Origin: Isoetes taiwanensis
Lineage: Eukaryota; Streptophyta; Lycopodiopsida; Isoetales; Isoetaceae
DNA length: 64,000 nt
Direction: 5' to 3'
NCBI GenBank assembly: GCA_021234155.1
Contig: JAJEKV010000061.1
Span: 1,887,950-1,951,949, forward strand
Below, piece by piece: positions 1-10,049 of this stretch. The notes under the pieces were generated by a model. That model was given only the letters and a program-made list of their open reading frames with translations, did no database searches and had not been told where the DNA came from. Both the position numbers and the translations under genes were made by a program. Position 1 is the first letter of the stretch; each line of letters opens with the position of its first letter.

Positions 1-3
1 CAG

Positions 4-266
4 CTTATCGCATCTTTCACAGCAGATCTCATAAGTCTCAAGGCCTTCAAGCAATGTACCAAATGCAGAAATATGCCATGATAAGCAGATGAGATGAACA
101 CAAAACTGCTAGAGCGAAGGCCGGTTGATGCAATATAAACTATGAGTGAAATGGTAGACAATGCTTATTGCATCCTTCATAGAGGATCTCATAAGTCTCA
201 AGGCCTTCAAGCAATGAACCAAATGCCAAAAAATGCCATGACAAGCAAATGAGATGAACACAAAGC
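4..266. repeat. Spaced direct repeat of about 105 bp, two copies
   Basis: Copies at about 4-108 and 164-266 are offset by 160 bp and share the segment running from CTTATYGCATC through GATCTCATAAGTCTCAAGG to GAGATGAACACAAA with a few substitutions. They lie inside the Helitron A tail, where short tandem duplications are common. No coding potential is seen. Confidence 0.8.
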
Positions 267-410
267 ACTATCTAACATGAAGAAGCTAAGTTGCTTTTAA
301 ACGTTGTTAAATCTTTAGATATTTTCGTTATAATAAAAGGTTACAAACATTGGATTATTACTGCACGCATTTCCCATTGCTTTCAAAAGATGTGCATACT
401 TCCAACTTAT

Positions 411-438
411 GCCCAGCAACGCTGGGCACCGTTACTAG
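411..438 (+). other. Helitron 3' terminal hairpin and CTAG end
   Basis: A 7-bp perfect stem (GCCCAGC/GCTGGGC) with an AAC loop is followed by ACCGTTA and CTAG. This is the rolling-circle termination structure of the Helitron superfamily. The same hairpin and loop occur in reverse at 48155-48171. Confidence 0.9.
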
Positions 439-449
439 TCTTTTGATAA

Positions 450-1230
450 AGTTTTAGAGAAATTTCTGGAAAAATACAATGGGGAAAATTTCCATGCTTG
501 GTCCATCAAAACCCAATTGGTTTTAATGAGGGAGAATGTCTGGGGAGTAGTTAATGGCACTGAAGCCAAACCAGATGCTCAGGACAAATCATTTGATCCT
601 GTTAAACTACAAGAGTGGATGCAGCGCGATAAACGGGCAATAATCACACTTGGTCTTGCCTTGGGAGAAGATTATGTGCATCTGATTAATTTGGAGAGGA
701 GTTCAAAAGAGAATTGGGATGATCTAATGAAAGCTTGGTGGAAGCGGTAAGAATTGTGAGCTATCACTCAAGCAACAATTCTTTGATATAAAATGAACTC
801 TGAGAATCAGAGTCAATTTATGAGCGTAATCATAGAGTATAGTGGGTCAGCTTGACAAGAGTGAAGTGCAATGTTCCCAAAGAAGACCAGATGGCAGCCT
901 TACTAAAAGGGTTAAGTAGGGACTTGCACCACTGTGGACAAAGATTAACCAATATCCCAAACTTAGACATGGAAACTGTGGTGTCGGCATTGTTGGAGGA
1001 AGAAAGGAAGTTCAAAATTGAGAACAGTACTAAAACTTCAGCATCTTTGTCAAGAATAGAAGGCAAGGATTTAGAAAGAAACCCGCATTTCGGTTTGATG
1101 GTGGGATGTAATAGAGGGCCAAATGACGCTAAGGGCATCTAACAGAATCGAGGGGAGGCTAGACCTGCTAAGTTTGAATCACGCCTTTGCTATAGATGTG
1201 GAAAATCTGACATATTGCCAAGGATTGTAG
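450..1230 (+). pseudogene. copia gag (UBN2-type) with zinc knuckle, frameshifted
   Basis: This encodes a capsid-like Gag for copia RNA packaging. The N-terminal reading begins near DKVLEKFLEKYNGENFHAW and continues through 517-750 (WSIKTQ-type start, then GLALGEDYVHLI). It shifts frame to 852-1142, where LLKGLSRDLHH and VVSALLEEERK are typical of plant copia Gag. A CYRCGK half-knuckle is readable at about 1189-1206. At least two frame changes are needed to read through. The 5' end is lost to Helitron A, so no start codon can be assigned. It is clearly copia gag and clearly non-functional. Confidence 0.8.
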
Positions 1231-1455
1231 AGTCCGCTTGGAGAAGATAGAAACAGAACAAAGCAAGAGAAGAAAGTGGCAACAAAGTGAAAAATTATTT
1301 ATGGTGCGCAGCTCAATAATAGAATCCAAAGGAGAAGACTTTATGGCTGATTCTCGGGGCCACAATCCATATGACTCCCTTTCAAAGAATTTAATACATT
1401 TGAAGAGTCAAGCGCTGCGCACGCCAGTCTATGTAGGAGACAAGACCTCTTCAAA

Positions 1456-2640
1456 TTGCTGGGAAAGGAACAATATTGGTTGAGTTGGATGATGGCGTTA
1501 AGGAGATTCATGATGTACACTATGTACCGAGTTGGCCCAAACATTATTATCTCGCTGGGCAAGATTACCGATGCTGATTTAAGTGTGACTTTCCTCAAGA
1601 ATGGCTGCACCATAAATAATGAACGAGGTTTCTCCGCTGCAACAGTACACACGCGGTAGAACAATTATATGTGTTGGATGCCATTGTTAGAGCCCATTTC
1701 GTGCATTATCTACAACCGCTAGAGGGAGATATGCGCTGTGGACAAACCGCCTTGGACATCCCAACGCCCAAGTGATGAGAAAGTTGATGCGAGACAATTT
1801 GATAACAGATTTTGGGCCTATTGAAGATGACACCTTGACATTTTGTGAAGCATGTGTTATGGGGAAGCATCACGTAAGTCCGCTTTTCCAAAGGGGAGAG
1901 AGCGAGCATGAGCAAGATCTTTTGGCATTGGTTCACTCCCGACATTTGTGGGCCTATGCAAACTCCCGACCATAGGAAATATGCTTACCTTTATTGATGA
2001 TCTCTCCGTGATATGTGACCGGTGAGGCTACTTGCAAAAAAATCATAAGTAGCCTTTATGGAGTTTCGAGCACAAGTTGAGAGAAAAACGGTCGCCTAAT
2101 CAAGGTCCTCCTCAGAGCGATGGTGGTGGTGAGTACTTCTCTCATGCTTTTGATGATTATTGTAATGTCAATGGGATAATACATCAGCATACTACCCCAT
2201 ATACACCGCAAAGAAAAAACTTGCCGAGAGAATGAATAGGACCATTTTAGAATGTGCTCGCACCATGCTAAAATTTGTCGGGCATGCCAAATCATTTCGG
2301 GGAAGCAATATGACAAAGCAGCCTCTATTTGAAGAATAGGTTGCCCACCTCACAACGCTTGCAATCTCCATACCAATTGTGGACCCAGAAAACCCCATCC
2401 CTTGGTCATTTATGACGCTTTGGTTGCATCGCATTTGCCCATGTCCCCGATGAGATTAGGGAGAAGCCGGATGGGAAAAGCCTAAAATTCGTCATGGTGG
2501 GATATTCCTTGGAAGCAAAAGCATATCGCCTTTATTGTCTAGAATCTAGGACCCCTTGCTCAAGAGGGATGTTGTTTTCAACGAAGAAGAGTTATATGGC
2601 ACAAGTTTGAAGCGTCTTTGCAGCCCTAGCACCTGCTGTA
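1456..2640 (+). pseudogene. copia GAG-pre-integrase and integrase, frameshifted
   Basis: This region would encode the integrase that inserts copia cDNA. Around 1740-1975 the reading LWHRRLGHPNAQVMRKLM, then CEACVMGKHH, is the zinc-binding GAG-pre-integrase motif (HH-CC). Around 2115-2200 the reading DGGGEYFSHAFDDYC, then HTTPYTPQ, is the integrase core with its conserved D and the region preceding the catalytic E. AERMNRTILECARTMLKF follows after a shift. 2380-2600 reads the C-terminal region (RFGCIAFAHVP and FVMVGYS). Several frameshifts separate these blocks. The frame degenerates before the hAT-type insertion. Confidence 0.85.
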
Positions 2641-2966
2641 CCAGCCCACTTTGCTGATTTAGACACCGGGATCCGATGGAGAATGATCCCCAAGTCCCTT
2701 TGCTACTGGCAGCAGCCTTCAAGTGGGAGCAACGGCTCATGTGTGCGGAAGGAGTGCCCATAACCGAAGTTACAGCAGCAGCCCTCTCATGCACAAGATA
2801 TGGAACAAATTCAAAGGCGGTTGAGTGCCTAAAAATGTGCCAACAATAAAGGGCCTTGCAAAGAAATACCAATGATTGAGTCCAATGTGGACTCCCCTTT
2901 GAACAAGGGTCTACATCTCATGCATTATCCTTTGCTGATCCGTGTTACCGATAATAGTGTCCCAAT
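2641..2966 (+). other. Linker between copia integrase and reverse transcriptase, degenerate
   Basis: The variable, proline/serine-rich linker typical of copia polyproteins is expected here. No conserved domain is visible and frames are broken. The last codons before the insertion (S-V-P-M-F-G) are in frame with sequence after 13155, which marks it as continuous copia coding DNA. Confidence 0.6.
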
Positions 2967-2974
2967 GTTTGGAG
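2967..2974. repeat. Target-site duplication of the hAT-type element, left copy
   Basis: GTTTGGAG immediately precedes the left terminal inverted repeat. The identical octamer at 13147-13154 follows the right one. Eight base pairs is the hAT superfamily duplication length. Confidence 0.9.
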
Positions 2975-3330
2975 CGGGATAGGTTCTATACGCACAAAAT
3001 TAAAATTCCCGACGATAAAGTCAAAAATACGATTTTTAATAAAATACGATTTAACGATAAAAAACCTCGCCGGGTGAAAAAAAATTTCGCAGACGAAAAG
3101 CTTCGCGGAAAGCCGCACGCTGAAAAACTTCGCGTACGCGAAATACGAATTTTTGCGTCGCAAAAGTACAGACCTGACTTTCAGCACGCCGCGGTAATCT
3201 CAGCGACGCCGAAAGTTTTTCGCACAGACGCCAAGAAGCTTTGCAGACGCGAACCGGCGCTGTTCGCGTCAGACGCCGATTTTTCACGCTACAAAAGTGA
3301 CGCGAAATTGTTTTATATATTTTATGGGCT
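2975..3330. repeat. Left terminal inverted repeat and subterminal CG-motif array
   Basis: After the inverted repeat come AT-rich DNA (2990-3060) and then many copies of short CG motifs (TTCGCAGACG, TTCGCGTACGCG, GCGTCGC, CAGACGC). The same vocabulary appears at the other end of the element (12690-13130). Such clusters are the usual transposase-binding sites of hAT elements. The 130-residue reading frame over this stretch is a by-product of repeat composition and is not called as a gene. Confidence 0.75.
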
Positions 3331-4300
3331 TTGATTCGGGGCTTTTCTACCGCAAAGGTAATTTGTCAGTACCTAACCTTTGCAATTTGCCACCCAAAAC
3401 CTTTTTTTTTTTTTTTTCTTAGTTTTTAGGTTTTTTTTTGTTTTTGATAGGTAGGCCGTGTTAGGTCCGCAGCTAGGCCCCCACCGCTGCCCCCGTAAGG
3501 GGCGAACGATGGTGAGTGCCTTGTTCTGGGCTGAGCTTGGCCTATTTTAGAAAAAAAAAAAAAAAATAATAACAATTTAAGCAAATAATAATTCAAGAGT
3601 AAAGTAAAAAAAAAAAACCAAAGAAGAAAAGAAATTGGTTGCCTTCCTTAAACGATTAACCGAGAGGGCTTTTTTAGGGTCGCGTGTTGCTAAGAGCATA
3701 GGCATGCCCCTTTGCCCGGTATTGCCGCATTTATTTGCGCCATGCCGAGGGTGGGTGGCACCGCTTGAAGCTTTAAGGCAACTAGGGTCATCCTTTATTA
3801 GAGTATAACCCCTCCTCGACGCCAAGAGTTGGCCTTGGTCACGCGGTGTCGAAAGGTGTGCGTTGTACTTTTATTAAGGGTTAGAAGAATGTTTTATTAA
3901 TTCACACCCTAGTTCCCGATGGTGTTGTTGATGAAAGTCCGACACTAATATAGGAACCGGGTATATTTTGATAAGATTCGATTGGTCTCGCCTTTTGAAA
4001 AAGCGTGACTGGGGACAAGTGCAATGCATTTAAAACTTGCTAGCCTTGCATTTTGGCAAGAGTCGGGCTATAGATCATAAATCGTGTTTTGGTCCTTTTA
4101 TTTGTTACCCTATAATTGGCCTTGCACATACATACCATGTTAGGGTCTTAGTGTAGTAGGAATAGGAAGCGAAAATTAGCGTTTTGTTTTGCTAGAGTGA
4201 GTTGATTTACCCTCATGTGCTAAGCACTAAATTCAAAGTTTTATCTTTGCTTGACTTGTAGGTGTTGTCGTTGTCGGCCAGTATTATCGCTGAGTCGATT
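3331..4300. other. Non-coding interior of the hAT-type element
   Basis: This stretch contains poly(T) and poly(A) runs (about 3402-3440, 3550-3566, 3608-3618) and AT-rich spacer. No homologue of it is present in the second kinase copy, where the gene begins only ~720 bp from the end. No coding or RNA gene is supported. The position before the kinase gene would suit a promoter and 5' leader, but no clear signal is seen. Confidence 0.5.
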
Positions 4301-4309
4301 TTGCTAGTC

Positions 4310-6032
4310 CGCTAGACAATCCTTTAAAAACAAGCAAGATGACTTCAAAGAGAGAGCGGAAGTTAACTTGCAACCAAATGTGGCATTAGTGTCTTCAGAT
4401 AGAGCCGCAAGCTGCCTCAAACACAAAGCTACAGAGTCGCAACCCGAGTCATCTTCTCGCAAAGACCGCCACGAAAAAGAAGTAGACCACAACAAGCATG
4501 GTCTACTTTGAGACCAGATTTTATGAACTGGTTGTGTAATCGGCAGGCAATGCCTCACCAAGATTTGGAATTGATTACTAGCAAATGTGAAGGATGGCTA
4601 GACTACCATGTGGCTGGTAAAAGATGCCGAGAGGGCTTTTAAGCTTCAATGATGGAGCTAGAGCCCGCAAAGAGTGAGCAAGAGAGGTATACATGGATAG
4701 GGTAATATCACCGCACTACCGCAATATGATCACGGTTGCAAATTTGAGTAGTCATCGCTGAGGCTAGAGTTGAAAGAAAAGCCAAAGACATGGAATGCGG
4801 CATGGACCAATGTAAAATTGAAGAAAGAAGCCCATCAACCCCCCATCTTGTTAAGAAAGTGTTGGCACAAACCATAAAAGCCAAACGCCCCCGGTGAGAC
4901 AGATAGGGAGTGGGAAGCTCGTAGAAGAGCAGATGCTAAGACTACTTGGTTTGCCATGGTAGACTCATCACAAATAATAAACAGACAACGAATTGGTTCT
5001 GGTTCATATGGCGCAGTGTACAAGTGCAATATTTTAGGGTCTAGTTTTATTAAGGATGAACCTTATTGTGTAAAACTTCAACATAATAATTTTCAGTCTA
5101 GTACAGAACCCAATAAGTTAGTGGAAGCTATGCTGAAGAACATGAGGGAGTCAGGAATGCAAGTTAGGCATGGGTGTATCATACGCTGCATTGGTAGCAC
5201 AACTGGCCTAGAGAGACAAGGCTTAATTTTCCCATTTTGGAATGGAGGTTCGTTGGCAACCTTCTTCACAAGTCATGGGTCCAATGCCTTTGCAGAGCTT
5301 GCATTTAAGAAGTTGGGAGCTGTCCCCAGAGTTGAGACGGACTTGAGGCTGCTTGAGGAGCGCAGAAAGAAAGAATTATTTGTTGCATCTAGGGTTGGGG
5401 ACTTAGCAATGTCATTCTGTAGCGGGCTACGAAAGCTCCATCAAGAAAGATATTTGCATATGGACTTGCATCCGGGCAATATATTGCTCCATTTTGATTA
5501 TGGAAAGGAGAAGGGATGTATTAATCCTCGTGTCGTATACATTGGCATTTGTGATTGGGGTGAATCCAAAGTTGATCCACGAGACAAAGGAGGTAAAACG
5601 ATGGCATTACAAGGGTATGGATGGCGAAGGTAAGAAAAGAATTGAGATGGAAAGGGCCGTGCATCCATATATGCATGATGATCTTTTTTTTTGTAGTGGC
5701 TCAAGACAAAGGCCTCGCAAGGGTTGACTTTGATTTACACCTGGCAGCGACATTGTCTACTACTTAGCCGACTTTTGCTAGTAAGCACTCCTACATGGAG
5801 TCAATAGGAAACTTGGAGCAAAGAAGGCAAGCATCTGAGAATGTGCGACTATTTGAAACATTGCGCTGAGTCGCCAATGAGGGACAAAACACTAAAATTT
5901 GATATGGCCCAGCTACTTGACACAATGCGAGCAGCCATTGCTCTCCAATTCGCGCACGAGGCCACAATTGAATCGATTGATTCTTCAACTTGGCCGTGGT
6001 GGCGACGATGCATTAGACCAAGCTGGTCCTAG
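4310..6032 (+). pseudogene. Transposon-borne atypical protein kinase, copy 1, frameshifted
   Basis: The kinase core is an open frame at 4956-5633. It has a glycine loop (RIGSGSYGAVYKC, 4986-5024), the ATP-binding lysine in EPYCVKLQ, a catalytic loop HMDLHPGN (5457-5480; D and N present) and a metal-binding DWG in CDWGES (about 5549-5566) replacing canonical DFG. Upstream, in broken frames, are the readings FMNWLC (from about 4520), ELITSKCEGWLDYH and QPPILL, homologous to the longer N-terminal part of copy 2. Downstream the frame shifts at about 5600 to KRWHYKGMDGEGKK and then decays (YMHDDLFF, MCDYLKHCAE). The N-terminal ~200 residues match nothing I recognise. It sits on the plus strand, opposite the transposase. 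Substrate is unknown. Confidence 0.75.
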
Positions 6033-6326
6033 TCACGCCTAGCGTGCATATTCACTTACATTCAAACATCCTTGTATTACATAATATTCCAACTAAATTC
6101 ATTAAACACTTTTCTGATGCTATTTGAAAGATTATTGTCTATGTGTGTTGTGTAGCTTAGTTTTCATTTTCGTGTGTTTTTTGTGTTATTTATTCTATGC
6201 TTTTTTATATGTCGCAGCTAACGAACATTATAAAGACAAGAAGTCAAAGCACACCTATACAAGTCGGCCAAGCAACCTATAGAAGTCAAGAAATTCAAAT
6301 TATGTCCCACCTAACAGATTTAAGAA
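6033..6326. other. Spacer between the two cargo genes
   Basis: AT-rich DNA downstream of the kinase gene. The first ~100 bp share AT-rich similarity with the equivalent flank of copy 2 (43399-43560, reverse). No ORF or structured motif is convincing. Confidence 0.4.
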
Positions 6327-7560
6327 TTGAATTCTGACCCACGGAATGTGGGTGCGTCAGAGCAGCAGGATCAGCATGGATTTTCGGTTCCCTCTAATTT
6401 GAGGACCCCCTCTACTCAGTCTCCTTGGCATCAAGGCTTGGAGAACGAGCTTGAGATGTCAGCTGCTCGGCAAATGGAGAGAGCCGCAGCACATGCAAGG
6501 GCGAATGAGTTTCGCATCTCACAGAAAGTTAAGAAGGTTGCGCATGGGATGGATGAAGTTTCAAAGAGGGGATAATTGCACCATCACGAGGTGCATAATG
6601 TAGTCAAGCGGCAGGCAGTATCTCGCTATTGTCCAAGTGGAGCGCACTACGACGATGTAATCACAAATTTGGACAAGAATGAGTTTGAAAGTGAGTGGCC
6701 TAGTAGGCGGGTAAGTATAAGGCTCACGAGTGCAAGAATGCCGTGGTTCGAGCAAAAGCAATGAAATGGCCATGTCCAAGTGAAGGGACATTTACCCCAC
6801 AACGGTGAGTTTAGTAAGAGTTTTGGCGCAAAGAAGTATACTACGAGCTTGTGAAGGAAGTGCCCGTGAAATTATGGGAGTAGGAAATGGAGGCAAGGGA
6901 AGCTTGTAGTGGCAAAGACAAAGAGGGTCAAGCTATCGGAAGATAGCGAGAGGGGCCACATGGTGAGCCCATCACCATTACATACCTTGTTGCCGATGCT
7001 ATCCAACTTTTGAGGTGACAGGGTAGCCGCGGGCCGGAGCCGTGAATGACCTTTGTGGATATTCGGGCCCAACTAGAGAATGAGAGAAGTCGGAACCTAA
7101 CACTTTCTTCAAGAGAATATTCGCTTGAAGGACCGCGTCCGATGGGTATGACAAGATGGTCAGCTGAATTAGAGGACGCTAAACGGCAACTAGCGGCATT
7201 AAAAAAAGGAGGCAACGGTCCTTAGAGAAAACAACGAGCACTTGCGCAATTTGACCAGATCGTTAGACTCGACCCTTTTAGGGTGACTTGAGCAATCGAT
7301 ATCCTATCTCCTCGCGAAAGTATTTGTATGAGAGTCAGTGGGAAGAGCTAAAGGTTGTTGATTACGCACATTGCCAATTTTGTGGTGACAACCCGACACG
7401 TGTGGGCTGGTACACTCTAGGGTGTGGGCATCGTATGCACATGCGATGTGTTCTTGATTGATGTTGCAAAGCCGCTCGTCCCAACCTTGCAAGACGGATG
7501 GATTTTTCCCCGAAGTTACAATATGCCATATTTAATATGCAAGGTCGATGCCAGCGTTGC
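6327..7560 (+). pseudogene. Second cargo gene: coiled-coil protein with C-terminal RING-like zinc finger
   Basis: The best open pieces are 6327-6575 (Gln/Glu/Ala-rich, SAARQMERAAAHARANEFR) and 6576-6764. A charged helical stretch at about 7060-7220 (ELEDAKRQLAALKKGG) suggests a coiled coil. At 7366-7545 the frame reads CQFCGD, then LGCGHRMHMRCVLD, then after one stop CQRCTFD. This spacing (C-x2-C, C-x-H-x2-H-x2-C, C-x2-C) resembles RING-type E3 ligase fingers. Several stops interrupt the frame, including TGA after VLD. It is co-oriented with the kinase and ~300 bp downstream. The kinase copy at 43399-47203 lacks it. It could be the 3' part of one kinase-RING cargo unit or a separate captured gene. 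Confidence 0.5.
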
Positions 7561-7857
7561 ACATTTGACCGCCGCTAGAGGGATGGGCGATGCACAATTT
7601 TCAAACCTTTCATGAGATGGAATTGTGGAGGGGGTGGAGGAGCAGCGAAGGAGAGACAAATGCCGACATTAACCGGTTCTACCACCACCTCCGTGGCCGC
7701 GGGTGATTATATTGATCCAAATGACCAATGAAAATGAGATATTACATTTTTAGACATGCCAAATTTTGACCTCAGATCATTTTGTGAATGGCGGTATAAT
7801 GACGTTATTTCAAACAAGGTATAATGATGTTATCCAAGGATCGAGTAGTGCTCATAG
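7561..7857. other. Non-coding spacer within the hAT-type element
   Basis: A remnant open stretch after the finger gene ends near 7700. The rest is AT-rich with two copies of ATAATGACGTTATT-like sequence (about 7796-7830). No gene is supported. Confidence 0.4.
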
Positions 7858-8640
7858 TAAAAGCATCGAGACTTCCAAATTGCTCTTTCGCTTTTTGATT
7901 TGACGAGTAAAGGCATTGAGACTTCCCAATCTCTTTATCCCGGCTTAGTCTCTTTTGTTTGTCCTCTTTGCTCACCCCGCTCACCCTCGGTCGAAGTCTC
8001 CTTCGTTTTTCTCGCTTATCGTATCTAATTTGCCCCTAGGATGACATCGCCACCGTGGGCTAATTAGATACGTTAAGCAGGAAACTCGAAAAGGGAGTAA
8101 GCCAAGAGCGCGACCCTCTTGGATGGTCATGGTTGGATGGTGAGTGAGTCAAAACATCTGCACACGCAACCCTCTTGAATGGTTGTCAGGTCACCAGGCC
8201 TTATATTCTCCATGGCAAACAATATAGACTTCTCGAATTCTTGTTACCTCCTTTAGAAGGAGCGAAGCTTTGTTTCACTCTCTTTTATGTGTCTCTGTCA
8301 ATGTATCTTAGATACTTTGCTAGGTTATATTACACAAAAAGACGCCGCCAAAATGGGGGCCGGAGCGTAAAATCGTTCGTTCTAGAGGAGGTTACAAGGT
8401 TTTTGAGTACTCTATTTTTATTGTGGCCACGGAGGATATAAGGCCTAGTGGTTGCTTGCGATTCTGTGGGTTCATTAGATGTTAGTGATTGAAGCAAGCT
8501 TTGACTCCTGAATTCAAGCATCGAGACTTCCCCGTTTTTCTTTCCCCCCGGCTCTTTGGGCAATGTAGCTTAGTTTACATGCTAAGTTCCATTGTCCAAA
8601 GAGCCGGGGGAAAGCAAAGATTGGGACGTCTCGATGCCTG
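7858..8640. repeat. Foldback DNA with repeated GCATCGAGACTTCC arms
   Basis: The motif GCATYGAGACTTCC occurs at about 7862, 7912 and 8518 in direct orientation and once inverted at the end (GACGTCTCGATGC, to 8637). The last pair forms a long hairpin: 8518-8566 pairs with 8591-8637 through CCGGCTCTTTGG/CCAAAGAGCCGG over ~47 bp with few mismatches. A second foldback at 8017-8085 pairs CGTATCTAATT with AATTAGATACG. This looks like a MITE-type insertion or nested foldbacks. No coding potential. Confidence 0.65.
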
Positions 8641-8832
8641 GACCCAGGTCTCGAGGCGTCAGAGGTGAGAGCGCACTCTAATTTCAAGCCAAAGTGGTGC
8701 CTGGGCGTTGTCCATCTATATAGTGGCTGTTAGGCACCAAATCATGGAACATCCTAACTCCTTCTATTGATGGAGAACCTTGAGCATCACTATGACTTGA
8801 AATTGGAGGACGCGTCACGTTAACTTTGGTAC

Positions 8833-9513
8833 GCCAAATCGGCATTTGGATGCCATCTGGACCTATAATTTGTACCTCCATTCCTTTGGGTGGCACATGC
8901 CATGCAAACCCATTCGGGTATTCAGCGATGTGCCACCCGTGAGGAATAGAGTACGTCTGATTATAGGTCCAGATAGCATTCAAAGCCCAATTTGGCATAC
9001 CGAAGTGCCAAATCGGCATTTGGATGCCATCTGGACCTATAATTTGTACCTCCATTCCTTTGGGTGGCACATGCCATGCAAACCCATTTGGGTATTCAGC
9101 GCATGTGCCACCCAGAGGAATAGAGTACAGATTATAGGTCCAGATAGCATTCAAAGCCCAATTTGGCATATTGGTGCCAAATCGGCATTTGGATGCCATC
9201 CGACCTATAATTTGTACCTCCATTCCTTTGGGTGGCACATGCCATGCAAACCCATTTGGGTATTCAGAGCATGTGCCACCCAGAGGAATAGAGTACAGAT
9301 TATAGGTCCAGATAGCATTCAAAGCCCAATTTGGCATACCGAAGTGCCAAATCGGCATTTGGATGCCATCTGGACCTATAATTTGTACCTCCATTCCTTT
9401 GGGTGGCACATGCCATGCAAACCCATTTGGGTATTCAGAGCATGTGCCACCCAGAGGAATAGAGTACAGATTATAGGTCCAGATAGCATTCAAAGCCCAA
9501 TTTGGCATACCGA
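8833..9513. repeat. Four tandem ~170-bp units, each an imperfect palindrome
   Basis: Units start at 8833, 9007, 9176 and 9346 (periods 174, 169 and 170 bp). Each begins GCCAAATCGGCATTTGG and ends with its near reverse complement CAAAGCCCAATTTGGC. The arms also pair through GGACCTATAAT/ATTATAGGTCC and GGGTGGCACATG/CATGTGCCACCC, leaving a ~30-bp loop. Because of the symmetry both strands stay open (285 codons minus, 242 plus) and encode related peptides such as AIWTYNLY. It lies between the cargo genes and the transposase gene. No protein family is recognised, and the open frames are best explained by the repeat itself. Confidence 0.85.
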
Positions 9514-10049
9514 AGTTATTCCCGACTTGGGTCTGATCCAACGAAGGTTTTCAGGGCACTGCGGTTACACATGAAAGAAACATAGAAAGAAACATAGAAA
9601 GAACTATCATACATTAACGAAACATTTGTGACAAAAAATTATAACCAAAAACTTCTTTTTTATTAATAGTGCCAGGGACGGTTACAATAGTATGAAAATC
9701 CTCAAGACCAATTACAACAGACTGAAGATACTCATCACATCACATCATTTTTCTAGGCAAATACCTTCTTCATCGGGCCATCATTCGCGGTTCCATCCTC
9801 TTCTTGCCGGGGACCTAGGTTCAACCTCCGGCGACCCTTTCCTTTAGTGAAACGCCCCGAGATGTGTTTTTTTCTAGCCCGTTCTCGCTTTGTCAAGGTA
9901 AAGCGCAAAGGTGAGTCCGCTGGATCACGAGGGCCGCCAAGTCATCAACCGCATTGCTCGAACCTCGCCTTTCAGATCGAGACTCCTCGGATCCTCGGCC
10001 GCCGGCTGATCCGCCCGAGAATATGGCTTGGTCTATATCATCTTCATCA
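9514..10049. other. Spacer downstream of the transposase gene
   Basis: AT-rich DNA to about 9740, then GC-richer sequence (9780-10040) containing degraded extension of the minus-strand transposase C-terminus. No separate gene is supported. Confidence 0.4.

Larger units (their letters stand above)
1..438 (+). mobile_element. Helitron A, 3' terminal portion
   Basis: This is the right end of a Helitron whose body lies outside the window. It ends in the palindrome GCCCAGCAACGCTGGGC (411-427), followed 7 bp later by CTAG (435-438) and a flanking T, as Helitron 3' ends require. The last ~35 bp match, almost base for base, the 3' end of Helitron B near 48144 read on the minus strand, so both belong to one family. 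The flank beginning at 439 is copia gag, so this Helitron landed in that retrotransposon. No coding sequence is seen in the visible part. Confidence 0.85.

Noticed and set aside
2942-3334. 130-codon ORF at the left end of the hAT-type element
   Set aside because: It starts in copia sequence, crosses the target duplication and reads subterminal repeats.
8684-9541. 285-codon minus-strand ORF (and 242-codon plus-strand ORF) as a protein gene
   Set aside because: The open frames follow from the symmetric tandem repeat. Both strands are open, unit lengths vary out of frame, and no start context or domain is seen.
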